A stretch of 64,000 nt of DNA from Haemonchus contortus (GCA_000469685.2 LS997567.1:23648426-23712425), one strand, 5' to 3'. Positions 1 through 10,744 are shown, counted from the first letter of the stretch. Notes: generated from the letters alone by a model not told the origin. Made by a program: numbers and translations.

Positions 1-27
1 TTTGATGGCCACTGCGACCTAGTATCT
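1..27 (-). repeat. Fragment of Tc5-like inverted-repeat arm
   Basis: The first bases (core ggccactgcgacctagtatc) match the arm repeated at about 6440-6470 and, in this same orientation, at 10908-10930. It is cut off by the window start on one side and by the 3' tail of the LINE on the other. This suggests the LINE inserted into or next to an older Tc5-like foldback arm. Confidence 0.55.
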
Positions 28-45
28 TCTTCTTCTTCTTATTCT

Positions 46-399
46 TTAGCCCCTGTCCCGTATATAAGTGGGGTCCGCTTTTCTGATATGTTGACGCCAC
101 TTCCGATTGAACGCTTGATCGGGGTGGATGTTAACCGTTTTGAGGTCTTCGTGCAACGTATCGAGCCATCGCTGCTTTGGGGGCCCTCTAGGCCGCTTTC
201 CGGGCACATCTAGGTTGAGACCGATCTTACGAACACTGTCTTCATCCGCGCGGAGAACGTGGCCATACCAACGAAGTCGGACTTCCCGCATTTTATCGAC
301 AATGAGCGCTACACCGAATCGCTCCCTGATGGCATCATTACTTATGCGGTATGGTCGTGTTACTCCGGCTGCCCGGCGCAGCATTTTGGTCTCCATCAC
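46..399 (-). pseudogene. LINE C-terminal domain fragment
   Basis: A 117-codon minus-strand frame with the typical C-terminal region of RTE/CR1-like LINEs in strongylid nematodes. It runs from KMLRRAAGVTR through RLRWYGHVLR and the GKRPRGPPKQRW box to a short basic tail, and it ends just before the GAA-type 3' tail. The function of this region is not settled; it follows the thumb of the reverse transcriptase. It is separated from the RT frame at 448 by a short frameshifted stretch. Confidence 0.82.
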
Positions 400-447
400 G
401 CTGAGACGGGCTTCAACCTCTTTGGTTGCAGGCCAGCATTCAGCGCC

Positions 448-1994
448 TTATATCGCGACCGGCCGGATGACGGTTCTGTAGATCTTGGGCTTGAGACGCT
501 CAGGGATCTTCTTATCGCAGAGTACGCCAGTCATTGAGCGCCACTTCAACCACGCTGCATTCACGCGAGAGTTCGTTTCAAAACCCAGGCTGCCGTCAGA
601 CTTAATTGCCGATCCAAGGTACTTAAAGGTTGTTGTCCGTGTGAGCTCAGTGCCATTGATGTTGATAAAGCCTGGCTCGCTCAAATCAATGGTCAAGTAC
701 TCAGTCTTTTTGACGTTTAACCTAAGCCCGAACATAGCCAGACGGTCGGACCAGGTCTGCACCTGTGACTCGAGCTCGCTTTTGTCTTCGCTGGCGAGCA
801 TCACGTCATCGGCATAGAGAAGCGTCCATTGAACCGGCTTCTGGAGGTCTTTTCTAACGGCATCCATGACGACAGCAAAAAGTAGTGGGGATAACGCAGA
901 GCCTTGGTGTACTCCGACGGAGATGGGAAATTCCGTCGATGCGCCAACTGCCGTTTGCACTCGGCTCTTTGGGCTAGTGTAAAGGATGCGCACCCACTCA
1001 GTGAGCTCTTCGGGTACGCCATGCTGTCGTAGGGCATACCATATACCGTCACGCGGTCGAAAGCCTTCTCCAAGTCTAGAAAGGCAAGATGTACCGGTCT
1101 TCATTTTTCGCGATGCTTTTCTAGTAGAAGGCGAGTGGCGTGTATGGCATCAATGGTGCTGCAACCACACACACTGATTGGTGGTCAGCTCGACGATGTC
1201 GCGGATACGACTGTCCACAATTCGCTCAAAGATTTTCATGCTGTGCGAGAGAAGGCGAATTGGACGATAGCAAGCGCAGTCTCCAGGACTGCCCTTCTTT
1301 TTCCAGGTAGGGATCGTCGTGCTCTGTTGCCAGCTCTCAGGCACCTTCTTCCCTGCGACGAACTGGTTGAAGAGGTCCGTCAACCGCCCTGCAAGATTCC
1401 AGCATTTCAATTTCCACAGGTCCGTTGCTAAGTCGTCAGGACCAGCTTGACGACTTAGCAGCGGAGCAGCGAGCTTGCTTTGCCTGATTTCATCCTCTTC
1501 ATAGCCGTAATTGTTTCCCTCACAGTTATCTTCTGGACAGGACCGTATACTGGCGGGGCGCAAGGGATGGCGGGATGAGCAAATTCGACTGTCGAGATGT
1601 TCTCGAAGTACTCTCGACATCGTTTCAGTGCATGCTTGCGGTCCGTCAGGAGGTGACCATTCTCGTCATTTATGCCGAAGAACCTTTCTATATCCTCGGT
1701 TTGGCGATGGCGGGTCTTTGCGAGTCAGTAAACATACCGCTCACCGTCGCGAGACTCGAGCTTCCCGTTCAATTCAGCAAAATGAGCTGCCCTCCCAGAA
1801 GCAACGACCTTCTTCGCCTCTTTCTTCACGAGCTGATAGCGCTGCCAGTTATTGGCTGTCTTTTCCGGAAGGAATGCGTGGAAATGCTTTTTTCTTCTCA
1901 CGTACTTTATCCCTGGCATGATCCGTCCACAGCCATGTTTGCTTGTCAATCTTTCGTCGTCCAGGCTTGGCCATGCCGAGCTCCGACCGTGCAA
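448..1994 (-). pseudogene. LINE reverse transcriptase, broken into frames
   Basis: The reverse transcriptase follows the endonuclease on the minus strand. The 1725-1994 part is the linker. The 1150-1620 part holds the early RT motifs (PESWQQSTTIPTWKKKG, then YRPIRLLSHSMKIFERI). The first catalytic Asp block lies near 1060, where MEKAFDRV is read in a different frame from its neighbours, which shows a frameshift. The 448-1104 part holds HQGSALSPLLFAVVMDAV and the catalytic YADDVMLASED, followed by the thumb region. All catalytic blocks can be found, but they are spread over at least three frames, so no functional enzyme is made from this copy. It is cotranscribed with the endonuclease in intact relatives. 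Confidence 0.9.
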
Positions 1995-2321
1995 ACCGAG
2001 TTATCGCTTCGACAGCACTCTTCCAAGTTTCATCGACAGTCGTTACTGCCGGTAATAGAATGCGGGAGACGACGGCCGATTATTTTTCTTTTTCCTTCAG
2101 TCGCCACCACTTGATCCTCGCTGGCCCACACCTTTCGGCAAATTTCGTTTCGGCGGGGCGACCTTTAGAGTTTAAATCAGCGGTCGATGTTGTGTAGCGA
2201 CTGTTTCATAAGGTACTGTCTTCGCGTCCGTTACGAGTCCCTGGTCGCGGTGCCTGACAAGGACGAAATCAATTTGTGTTCTGTTTTCACCGCTATAGAA
2301 GGTAATGGATGAGAGTCACGC

Positions 2322-2880
2322 TTACGGAATTTGCAATGACGAGTCTGCATATTCAAGAATTCGCTCGCCATCAGTATTGCGTGACCCATATCCAGAACCC
2401 CCATGATAGCTATACCTGTCCTTAGTAGCGCCTACATGACCATTAAGATCACCCGCGACAACTAGTGCTTCTTGTAACGGTACTTCAGCTGTCTTTTCAT
2501 CTAACAGATTCCAGAACTTGTCCTTGGTTTGTTCGGAGCATCCAGCCTGCGGAGCATACGCTGAGAAGAAATGGTATTTTTGGCATTCGATGACCACAGT
2601 GATCTTCACTAAACGATAATCGAAGCGCTCCACGCCCACTATCGAATCACGGAACCTTTCAGAGACAATTATGCCAACTCCGTTGGTGGTTTTGGGACCA
2701 ACACAGAGAACGGCTTTGAAGCCGTGGCCAATGTCCCTCGACTTGCAGCAGGGCCACCTCGTTTCCTGCACGGCACAGAGATCAATTCTTCGACGCTCCA
2801 GAGCTTCTGCTAACTCATACGAGCATCCCGTTAATGTGCCAACATTTAACGTCGCAACGCGAGTCTTCCATACATTGCGG
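2322..2880 (-). pseudogene. LINE endonuclease domain (EEP family)
   Basis: This is the endonuclease/exonuclease/phosphatase domain that nicks target DNA for target-primed reverse transcription. On the minus strand the reading starts with TLNVGTLTG near 2850. It continues through LCAVQETRW (the conserved metal-binding Glu), FFSAYAPQ, the catalytic VAGDLNGHVG motif and GSRNTDGERILEYA. The conserved order and spacing fit EEP nucleases of RTE and related LINEs. No initiator ATG is evident close upstream and the frame stays open back to the C-rich run at 2900, so the original protein began further upstream. The frame ends at a stop near 2322 before the usual C-terminal His motif, which must lie in the disrupted 2000-2320 stretch. 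Certain as a LINE endonuclease, and certain as a pseudogene. Confidence 0.87.
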
Positions 2881-3205
2881 GACTTTTGGACTAGCCTAGT
2901 TACCCCCCCCCCCCCTCCCCCGATGTCGTCCTTGCACCGGAGACCCTCGCATATTTTTCACACTCACCAGGCCTTGCAAGTGCGCGTCGGCTCCCGCGGA
3001 CGCCGTAGCATTATATCGAGGTTTTTTAAGTGACATTAACATTTTTGATGTGACTGGGGTGTTCGTAGGCCGGTCTGTCACGGGACCTGTCGCCTGCATT
3101 CGAATGTCCGCGATCAGCTGAGCCCACAGAGTGAGCAGTTCCCAGTGGCACCCCTTGGAGAAACGGACACCACCACCACACTGCGCCCCATTATCCTCCC
3201 CTTGT

Positions 3206-3618
3206 AATATGAAAAAATAGTAGCTTAGTTTGAAAAAAATTCGAGAGGGCGGGAAACAGTGGTTAGGTGTTATGGGTGTTCGGTGGATTCCCCAATTTGG
3301 GCGTGATTTGCTCTAGGGTGGGTGGGACTAAAATCAGAAATTCATAACTCTGTTCAAAATTGCTCCACAACGCGGGGAAAACGTTGTTAGATATTGTAAA
3401 AGAAATGTCGTCAAATTTTCGAGGTGGGCGGAGCTAATGTGAAACTTTCATGACTGTGCCTAAAGATATTTGAAACGCGGAAAAGGAGTTCGAAGGGTTC
3501 TAAAGGGTTTTGGCCAAATCCTCAAAGTGAGCGGGTTGTGTCCTAAGGTGGGCGGGGCTTATGCCAGAAATTGATGACAAAGATCAAAAATCACACCTCC
3601 GTTCAAAAAGGCCCATGA
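3206..3618 (+). repeat. Degenerate GC-box tandem repeat, forward arm
   Basis: Diverged repeats of roughly 110-130 bp, each with a GGTGGGCGGGGCT-like box followed by AAATTCATAACTCYGTTCA and an AACGCGG block (boxes near 3320, 3425 and 3550). The same family occurs in reverse orientation at 4810-5245, so the two blocks form a loose inverted pair around 3.6-4.8 kb. No coding sequence is seen. Confidence 0.6.
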
Positions 3619-3989
3619 TTGTTCCGACGTTATAGCAGGAATATTGTCGAACTTATAAAGTGGAAGGGGAAGCAATCAAGTCAACTCTACACGGGAAGAT
3701 GGGGAGACCGGCGTGAGTCGGGCGATCCTACTGGCTATTTATTTATATTAGGTTACATTATACGAGTTCAAATTAAGATCGATGAAACACTTATCAAGGG
3801 GGCATCGTCTAAAGGATGTATATCTCGGGCGTTCCATGAAAATGAACAATGACATGAGGGAAGAAGTGGTGAGACGGCAGAGAGCAGATGAGCAGCCATG
3901 TGGGAGGTCACCAACCCCCTGGTTGACGCGGGACTTCGCGCTAGTCTGTTCGGTTGAACAGTTCTTCTTTGTTCTCTGTTACCACTCGG

Positions 3990-4411
3990 AGATCTGGGTG
4001 ACTCACGTGTACGTTAAGGGCCTTAATCACAAGTCACAGAGCGCTCGAACAATGTCCTTTGAGGCTCAACAGGCTCACTCAATAGCCAGCTTCGATATGT
4101 GCAGAATGTTTCGACTTCCGCATCCGGTGGAATACATGGAAAAAGCAAATTTTCGGTGGGCCGGTCAAATAATGATCAGAGCTGACGACAGATGGACAAG
4201 AAAAACAGTCGTGTGGGCTCCCGTAGGATCTTCACGATCCGAGGGTAGGCCTGCTGCGAGATGTGGGGATGTGCTTGTCGATCACATGAAACAGCTGCAA
4301 GAGCAGCTGAGCAAATTCCTCACATCACCATCTTCGTTGAATTCTGAGGCTACCATGGATGGCGATCGAGAAAGAAGAAGCGAATGGTTTGTTGCTGGTG
4401 CTCGCACATGA
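3990..4411 (+). pseudogene. LINE C-terminal fragment
   Basis: The end of a 209-codon plus-strand frame carries a LINE C-terminal signature: KANFRWAGQIMIRADDRWTR followed by a Trp and a GRPAARCGDVLV block. This corresponds to the LRWAGHV...DDRW...GRPPTRW pattern of nematode LINEs. Upstream codons back to 3782 show no recognisable domain. It belongs to a different LINE lineage from the copy at 28-3205 and in the opposite orientation. It overlaps the start of an LTR-like repeat, and no reverse transcriptase core is present. Confidence 0.65.
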
Positions 4412-4745
4412 GTAAAGACGAGTATAAGTATACGACGGGATCGTGTGGAGGGCAGGACAGGGCAAGTCGGCCAGCGCCGATGCGATGGGCGGTTTATACA
4501 GGGCTTGGCGAGTGAGAGACCCGGTTATCGGTAGCCTGCTCGTCTTGTAGTGGCACTGTGTAATGTCCGCACCTTGGTTGGCAGATGACATCGTCTAGGT
4601 TGCAATCGGTTAGTGGGGCTACGACACTTCCATTCCTTACAGTAAGGTCGTCCTCGAGCTTTGAAAAAGCTTCGGTTCTGTGAAAAACGGCTAGAATAAA
4701 TTCGTATCCTAGAACATCGTGCTGCTAGTTGACCGTGTAGTAAAG
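4412..4745 (-). repeat. LTR-like repeat L, partial copy
   Basis: On the minus strand this matches the LTR-like repeat at 34036-34498. The shared blocks include the start (caactag..cacgatgttctagga), gaggacgaccttactgtaaggaatgg, and the gccgacttgcccTGtcc block. The distal end with the AATAAA signal and terminal hairpin is missing or diverged. Other copies lie at 42776-43247 and 43250-43433. Confidence 0.6.
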
Positions 4746-4809
4746 AACTTTAGAAAAATTTAGAAAATTTTTAGCCTAATTTTTTGAAAGAGTTGAGTGG
4801 TATCTCTTA

Positions 4810-5245
4810 GTTGTACACCTATGTGGTCAGAGTTAGTGTGGAGGGCGGATGTATAAATTCTTGTTCTCAGCCTCGCCTCCTTTTTTGCAAACTTCACCCA
4901 CTTCAGACTTCGAACCACATTACTTCTCCTACCTCCAGACACCTTTGTCCCGCGTTCCCGTTAAGCGCATCTGAAGAGACTTACCTAATAAATTTTATGT
5001 GAGCCCGTTTCAGTGCCAACTCCGCCCACTTCTGGGATTTGACTACATTTGTTCTTTTACACCTTAACACTTTTTTGTCGCATCCCATAATGTTTCTGAA
5101 CGGACTTATGAATTTTTGATCTAAGCTCGGCCCACTTCAGTGCCAGCCCCGCCCACCTCGAGGATTTGGCCACATTTGTTCCATCACTCACTTCAATCAC
5201 TTTTTTCCCGCATTCTAGAACGCTTCCAAGTAAAGTTGCATTCAT
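4810..5245 (-). repeat. Degenerate GC-box tandem repeat, reverse arm
   Basis: Reverse-orientation units of the family at 3206-3618. CCGCCCAC boxes lie near 5023 and 5152, with CGGCCCAC near 5130, and tgaatttttgatc and tcccgcattct blocks fall between them. It may be the other arm of a foldback that spans 3.2-5.2 kb. Confidence 0.55.
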
Positions 5246-6405
5246 TTTTGAGGGGAGTCGGTATTTGTGTCCGATTGTAGTTACTTCGCACCTTCCTCGC
5301 CCATCCACCACTCGCCTGCGGGGTGATCTCCCTCAATTGGCTGGCTGGTGACCTTTCTGGCAGTGTCAGTGTACTGATATTGATTTTATGAATTGAAGTC
5401 TTTATTATTGCGTTATTATCAATAATAGTATAATGCTTATTGTTGATATTATTATTATTACACATTTCAAAATAGTTTCAGACCTGTGTACTCTCGGTAG
5501 AACGTTAGAGAACGTGTTGTGCCTGGAATCCGGTATATTAGCACGTCATGCTTCCCACTTTTGTTTATCTGCCCTTCGCCAACATATGTTGGCACTTGGG
5601 TGTGCCCCTGATTTGTAGTAGCCGTAGCTGCCCCTAGGGTCTCGGAAAACGTAAGGTTTTGGTTCACAGAGCTCACAGTGCTTGCGGGCGCTGAAGGTAA
5701 ATAAAAGGAATTTGGAACTAAAGCATTCGAGGGAACAGAAAGGGGAGGTGCAAGGGGTGGAAGGGGTGTAGATACATGAAACAGAGGTGGTACAGTGTAT
5801 CGTGGTGGGCTAGCTAAATATAGGGGTTCGTAGAAATAAGAAGGAGTAACAGGAGCAGCTAATCATGAGTTGAAGCCGGAGAAGGCGCTGCGGTAGAATT
5901 CGGAGTAGTACAAGTCAGACATCGTGCTCATGCGATGTCAAACAGTACAGTGGTGATTTATGATGCTTTCATCCACATGTTTAAATACCTTCGAGTGACC
6001 TACTGGCGGTGTCAAAAAGCGATACAAACTGTTAAGAAAGTGTGAAAGATCACTTTGTGAACTAGTTTGCCTGCAGGCGTTTTGTGAGGATGAATGCTGA
6101 ATGCTTACACGATACGATAAATTTTTTTTCCTTTCTTACGATATTTCCAATGGTTATTTTAACCTCCACACCTTCTTTTGTTTTATTATTTATGCGTTTG
6201 ATATTTGTTTTGCTTTATTTTATTTCTCATGCTCTGAATGTAACGAAGTTTTTCACTCACACAAGCGGTATTGTTAGACGTGAGGCTAGTTGTATGACAG
6301 AGAGGTCACCAGCCAGCCAATTAAGGGAGGTCACCCCCCAGGCGAGTGAGTGGATGAGCGAGGAAGGTGTGAATTAATTACAATTGGACACAAATTGACT
6401 CACCC
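5246..6405. repeat. Foldback element with ~120-bp inverted arms
   Basis: The arm at 5246-5370 is the reverse complement of 6285-6405. Shared blocks are tgtccRattgta, cttcctcgcYcatcc, and cctcccttaattggctggct/ggtgacc. The 5371-6284 interior holds no recognisable gene; it is AT-rich with a short A/G-rich stretch at 5690-5830. No transposase is seen, so this is probably a non-autonomous element. Confidence 0.65.
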
Positions 6406-6439
6406 AGTTTTGAGAAGTGGCTTTCGTCTCACAAAGCAG

Positions 6440-6612
6440 GGATACCAGGTCGCAGTGGCCATTCAAGATGAGATAAATAGCGGCGTAGGTAGCTCCGAAT
6501 GCTGATCTCAAATCTGGATTCCAAATCTGCGAAACGGTTCTGAGAACAAAGTTACGGGTCCCGTTTTCCCAGGTGCCTTGTAACTTTTTCGCTTTTATAC
6601 GAGAACTAACCA
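6440..6612 (+). repeat. Left arm of outer Tc5-like foldback (X)
   Basis: Reverse complement of 10745-10935. The arms share ggataccaRgtcgcagtggcc, the aatctggattccaaatctgc block and gcgagaactaaccag. Between the arms lie two further inverted-repeat elements (6613-8098 and 8103-10745). Terminal sequence ACCAGGAAAGGATACC resembles the Tc5-like ends described for the neighbouring element. Confidence 0.7.
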
Positions 6613-6799
6613 GGGAAGGATCCCAACTCGAAGTGGCCATTTGAAATAAGACTTACACTGCTAGACGTGTTTTTGGGCGCTGAATTCAAATCCGCTTTCC
6701 AAATCGGCCAAGCGATTCTCTGACCGGAGTTATGAAGGTGGATCTAGGTGACATTACACGAGAAAACTTAAATTACATAGAAGCAGCTCACTTCTCAAC

Positions 6800-6875
6800 G
6801 GCGGCTTGGTGTAGTGGTAAGCGTGACGCTTCATGGGCGAGAGGCTAGGGTTCGGGTTTTGCGGGGGACCGAATT
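6800..6875 (+). repeat. tRNA-like sequence in left arm of Y
   Basis: An A-box-like TTGGTGTAGTGG (6807-6817) is followed by a CAT-containing anticodon-like loop near 6830-6836 and a degenerate B box (GGGTTCGGGTTTT, 6848-6860). The B box looks decayed by C-to-T change and the acceptor stem does not close well. This is a tRNA-derived, SINE-like segment rather than a working tRNA gene. It is mirrored at 7850-7911. Confidence 0.5.
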
Positions 6876-7044
6876 TTTGCATCATGTAGAATTTCTCCCT
6901 CCAGGACTAGAAAATACTTTCATGGTGATTTTATCACGTCTTATGACCTTTTAATGCTTTGCTGATACCTTCTCCTACCTACCTACCTGTTACCGAGTGG
7001 AAAATTGAGCAAAATCTGGAGGTCCGGCGAGTAAAACGCATATT

Positions 7045-7650
7045 ATGAGCAATGATGTTGCTAGAGTGGGTGTTGATGCTAAATTAGGTGCGATGGTGCG
7101 TAGCAGACCCGGACTCACCTATACCGGCATTGTTGATAGTGGGCTCGTGGACATCATTCAAAGACCAGAAAGCTATTCAGTGCGCTTCTCTTCGCTTCAA
7201 AGAAAGCTTCTTACCTCCACAAAAGCAGGTGAAGGGAATGACACCCTGCTCGAGGCTACCACGAGGCTGATACAGCCGATAGAAGCTCATTCCTCATTTC
7301 CTCTAGAAATATGGTTAAACGCACCACCTCATATGTAATAGCTCATGATCTCAACTTTTACGTGTGCACACGAGACCCCATTCTTTGCTTACTATCGCCT
7401 GTCTATTTTCAGTTCTGGGCGCTAGATTTAGAAAATTTCTTCTTTATTCATGGTATGCCGCCGGCTACTTAAGCACTCACCCGGTCGATTTTGGGACGCT
7501 TACACAATTCTATTTCCTTCTGATTTGGGGTTAGTGAGTGTGAAGCGATGAGCTGTGACGAGTTCTTTTTCATCAGTTCCTCCCATTGTGAAAAGTTTTT
7601 GTTTCAAGCATTTCAAGCTAGAGTATCACATTTGTTCATAAAGTGGCAAA
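7045..7650 (+). pseudogene. Tc5/pogo-like transposase, C-terminal part
   Basis: Decayed DDE (pogo/Tigger-related) transposase end. Around 7130-7180 one frame reads LLIVGSWTSFKDQKAIQ, the equivalent of LLIVNLWTSFRDHEAVQ in element Z; the catalytic Asp usual in this motif is Gly here and Asn in Z. Downstream, 7440-7640 gives YSWYAAGYLSTHP and a final CDELFFISSSHCEK block, matching the C terminus of the Z copy at 10089-10289. A ttttcag at 7413-7419 could be an intron acceptor. The N-terminal DNA-binding domain is absent and several frameshifts are present. Confidence 0.7.
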
Positions 7651-7849
7651 AGTTACCCTACTGTGAATCCTGCTGTGAATTTAGAGTGCATGGGCATGCG
7701 AGTAAAACTGAAGTATTACTTTAAGTGGATAAATATCGGCAAAAGCCTTAAAAGGTCATAAAACGTGATAAAATCACCATGAGAGTGTTTCCTAGTGCTG
7801 GAAGGAAAAATTCTATATAATGCAAAAACTCGCCCCCCCCCCCAGAATA

Positions 7850-7911
7850 CCCGAACCCTAGCCTCTCGCCCATGAAGCGTCACGCTTACCACTACACCAA
7901 GCGTCGTTGGG
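7850..7911 (-). repeat. tRNA-like sequence in right arm of Y
   Basis: Inverted copy of the 6800-6875 tRNA-like segment. On the minus strand it has the A-box-like TTGGTGTAGTGG and a degenerate B-box block gctagggttcgggt. It sits symmetrically inside the right arm. Confidence 0.5.
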
Positions 7912-8112
7912 GAGCGAGCTGCTTCCATGTAATTTAAGTTTTCTTATGTAATGTCACCTAAAACAACCCTCATAACTCCGTTCAGAGAATCGCTTGGCAG
8001 ATTTGGACAGCGGATTTGAATTCAGCGCTCAAAAACACGTCTAGCAGCATATTTCTTATCTCAAATGGCCACTTCGAGTTGGAATCCTTCCCTGGTAAGC
8101 AGAACAGAACGT

Positions 8113-8181
8113 GCATCAATGGCGCAGTTGGGAGGACGACGGTCTAGAAGGCGTGACACGGAGGTTCGAATCCTTGATGTG
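8113..8181 (+). repeat. tRNA-like sequence in left arm of Z
   Basis: A clear A box (TGGCGCAGTTGGGA, 8120-8133) and B box (GGTTCGAATCC, 8163-8173) are present. An acceptor-like stem gcatcaa at 8113-8119 could pair with ttgatgt at 8174-8180, although that spacing is short by tRNA rules. The D and anticodon arms are poor, so this is tRNA-derived rather than a confident tRNA gene. A mirror copy lies at 10672-10742. Confidence 0.55.
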
Positions 8182-8429
8182 TGAGCTTATTTTGCTTTTT
8201 TATAAAAAGTCTCTTAAACGCTTGCAAAACCCTTTTATGCATCATATAGACTACCTACGTCTCTCCTTCACATTTATAGAGCACCAAAAACGCTAATACA
8301 CTGAAAGAATACGGGTACACGTCAAGTCTAGCAGGGAAAAGATGCAAGAGCTTCTATCAAAATAGGATTACGGGTTTAGTGCGATTTTTATAGGGTTCGA
8401 CAGGTGAAGACACGTTCGAAATCATTAAC

Positions 8430-10289
8430 CCGATCACTATACTGCATCGGATCCCACATATTACTTGCAATATGTTCTGCCCCAGAGTGGTGGTATCGCA
8501 CTTGTTAAAGGAATTTGGTTCCTGCGACATAACGCGAGCACCGTCCAGCAAGGAACAGAAGGTCATAGATAGCTTCTCGTCCATATTACGGGATGCTATG
8601 CACGACAATCTCGTCGTCGACTAGGAGGAAGAGGAGTCCGTAGAAGAAGATCATAATGACCCTCTCTGGCATCCTGATGAGAGCGACGACGATGACGGAC
8701 TCAGTACATCCCGAAGAGGAACCTCTTACCTCTTTGGAGATGCAGAGTTGTCAAAGGAAAAGGTAAGCTTCAACTTCAAGATTATGACCATGATCTCCAA
8801 TTTTGGCCATAGCCTTTTATCGCTCGACGACCAAGAAAAGTCGCACACCTTCGTGCATGAAGAGCAAGTTTCGTTTCATCACCACGGAGCATCTCACTTG
8901 CGGAAGTTGAGGGAAATTGAGCGAGACCGTAAGCTTCCACATTAGTCTTCTTCTGACCACTTGTGATGTCTTACGCGGTTGTAAATACTAGGTGCGAAGA
9001 GAGCAGACCGAATTGTCGGGCTTCGGAGATTAGCCGATCTTTTGAAGGAAGAGGTTCTCGCAAAAATGAACATGGGAGTCCCATTGCACGACAGCGATAT
9101 CCACCGCATGGCGCTGAAAATTAACAAGGGAAGCGCCATAGTAAAGAACTTCAAGGTGAGCCATAGGTGGATACAGGGATTCAAGTCGAGCTGTGGTACT
9201 GTGTCGCGCCGCAACACCACCTTCACCTCGAGGAAAGAGTTTTTCGAGAATAATCGCATATCTCGTGGGGCTCAAGCATTCGTTTTGGAGATGGAAATAG
9301 GTGAATTCTCTCATGTCATGCAGACTTTATATGTGTGGTCGCTGTGAAAGCCTAACAGCACCATGAGTTTGTAAATTGTCTAGAAATGGGAAATCAGCCC
9401 TTGGAATCAATCTGTAACGCGGACCAAAGCTCTTTTGCGAAGGAGTTACATTCGATCAGAGCACTAGCTGTGAAGGGCCAAAAGAGGGTGGAATGAGTGG
9501 TGCAGTCTATTTCGGCAACGTCTCACTCTTTCACTGCCATGCCAACCCTATTTGCCGATGGTCATTTGGCAAAAAACTTTTTGTTGTTATGCAGGCTGGT
9601 GTTTTTGAAGAAATGTGTATAAATAATCTCACATTTCAAAACGGTTTGCTCTATCAGAAAATCAATGGACGTTTCTCGGCTAAAGGTTGTTTTCGCGCCC
9701 GAACTTGGAAGTCAGGGCGAGTACAACCCACATCATGAGTAAGAAACTTATGCTGGATTGGGTTAGATCGTGCGTCGGATCAATAGATTTGCGCTCAACC
9801 CTACTTATCGTCAATTTGTGGACCTCGTTCAGAGACCATGAGGCGGTTCAGAGCGTTTTGCCAACCGACAAGGAGGTGAAAGTGCTTAACATTCCACCTG
9901 GCGCAACCTCTCAAATTCAGCCTCTTGACGTATACGTTTTCTTACCATTTAGAGCCATGTATAAACGCTTTGTCTCTTTCGTAATAGCTCATGATCTAGA
10001 CTTCCTTCTTAGTAACCGCGGCTCCATAATTCGCCTCATTTCACTTGTATACTTCTTGTTTAGCGCACCACGATTCACAAAGTTTCTTTCTCATTCATGG
10101 TACGCAGCAGGATACCTAGACACGGGCCCGGGAGAATTTGAAACTCCTGTGCAATACTGTTTCTCATTCCATTTAGACGGGATCTGTGAAAGTGACGGGT
10201 GTGGTGAACTATTTTTTATACGTTGCTCACATTGTGAGAAGCTCTTTGGTTTGAAACACTTTGTATTGGATTATCATATCTGTTCATGA
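8430..10289 (+). pseudogene. Tc5/pogo-like transposase (CENP-B HTH plus DDE)
   Basis: Cut-and-paste transposase remnant acting on the Z ends. In order: an N-terminal part at about 8430-8762 with a strongly acidic run (DESDDDDG) and one in-frame TAG near 8622, followed by a gtaagc donor-like site at 8762. Next comes a CENP-B/Tc5-type helix-turn-helix at 9000-9280 (DSDIHRMALKIN, then FKVSHRWIQGFKSSCGTVS). A DDE core start lies at 9520-9600 (FADGHL and GKKLFVVMQ in two frames), then LLIVNLWTSFRDHEAVQ, LNIPPGATSQIQPLDVYVF and FRAMYKRFVSFV at 9787-9981. The C terminus has CGELFFIRCSHCEKLF and a final HIC. The second catalytic Asp position reads Asn. Frameshifts and lost introns make it inactive. 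The family call is firm, the exon structure is not. Confidence 0.8.
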
Positions 10290-10671
10290 AACGTTCACAT
10301 ATTGGTCGGATAGTATTTTTGCATAAAAGTTACTGAAGTGTATCAGTTCTCTTCTACCCGTACAGGGGAAGAGCATTACTTCGTGCAAAAGCGCTATAAC
10401 CTGACGAGTCACCCGATGGCCCTTTTTCGAAAGTGCATGGAGCTGATGAATTTCGTGAACCCTTCTTGAGTGCCCGAATCGGAAGGGTACCACTCCATTA
10501 TTCTGTCTGTGGAGGTGGAGGCCGTGGAAAAAATCAGTTCAAAAAATCCAATTGTATAAGCATTTTTGGTGCTCTATAAATGTGAAGGAGAGACGTAGGT
10601 AGTCTATATGATGCATAAAAGGGTTTTGCAAGCGTTTAAGTGATTTTTTATAAAAAAGCAAAACAAGCTCA

Positions 10672-10742
10672 CACACCAATGATTCGAACCTCCATGTCAC
10701 GCCTACTAGTCCGTCGCCCTCCCAACTGCGCCATTGATGCAC
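10672..10742 (-). repeat. tRNA-like sequence in right arm of Z
   Basis: Inverted partner of 8113-8181. On the minus strand it has the A box TGGCGCAGTTGGGAGG and a B box GGTTCGAATCA, with the surrounding arm sequence conserved. Confidence 0.55.
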
Positions 10743-10744
10743 GT

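Larger units (their letters stand above)
28..3205 (-). mobile_element. RTE-type LINE retrotransposon, near full length, decayed
   Basis: A non-LTR retrotransposon read on the minus strand, from a 5' end near 3200 to a 3' end near 28. The order is a short N-terminal region, an apurinic-type endonuclease, a reverse transcriptase and a C-terminal region. The 3' end is a short (GAA)n-like tail, seen as ttcttcttcttctt on the plus strand, as is usual for RTE-like elements. There are no LTRs. The frame is broken several times (near 2320-2000, 1700, 1120, 1060 and 420), so the copy is dead. The 5' part contains a C homopolymer at 2901-2918. Assignment to the RTE group rests on the compact endonuclease-RT layout and tail; the exact clade is inferred. 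Confidence 0.88.
6613..8098 (+). mobile_element. Tc5-like foldback element Y
   Basis: A DNA transposon remnant with long terminal inverted repeats (about 6613-6990 and 7715-8098) that begin CCAGGGAAGGATYCCAACTC. TAA flanks both ends, which agrees with the TNA target duplication known for Tc4/Tc5. The arms contain a tRNA-like sequence (separate entries) and an AT-rich inner part. The short interior carries the C-terminal part of a pogo/Tc5-type transposase. Very long arms with a short core resemble C. elegans Tc4. Confidence 0.75.

Noticed and set aside
128..2197. Plus-strand frames opposite the LINE
   Set aside because: Shadows of the minus-strand LINE coding sequence without domains of their own.
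8113..8181. Functional tRNA gene
   Set aside because: A and B boxes are good, but the D and anticodon stems do not form and the acceptor spacing is wrong. The segment is part of a transposon arm.
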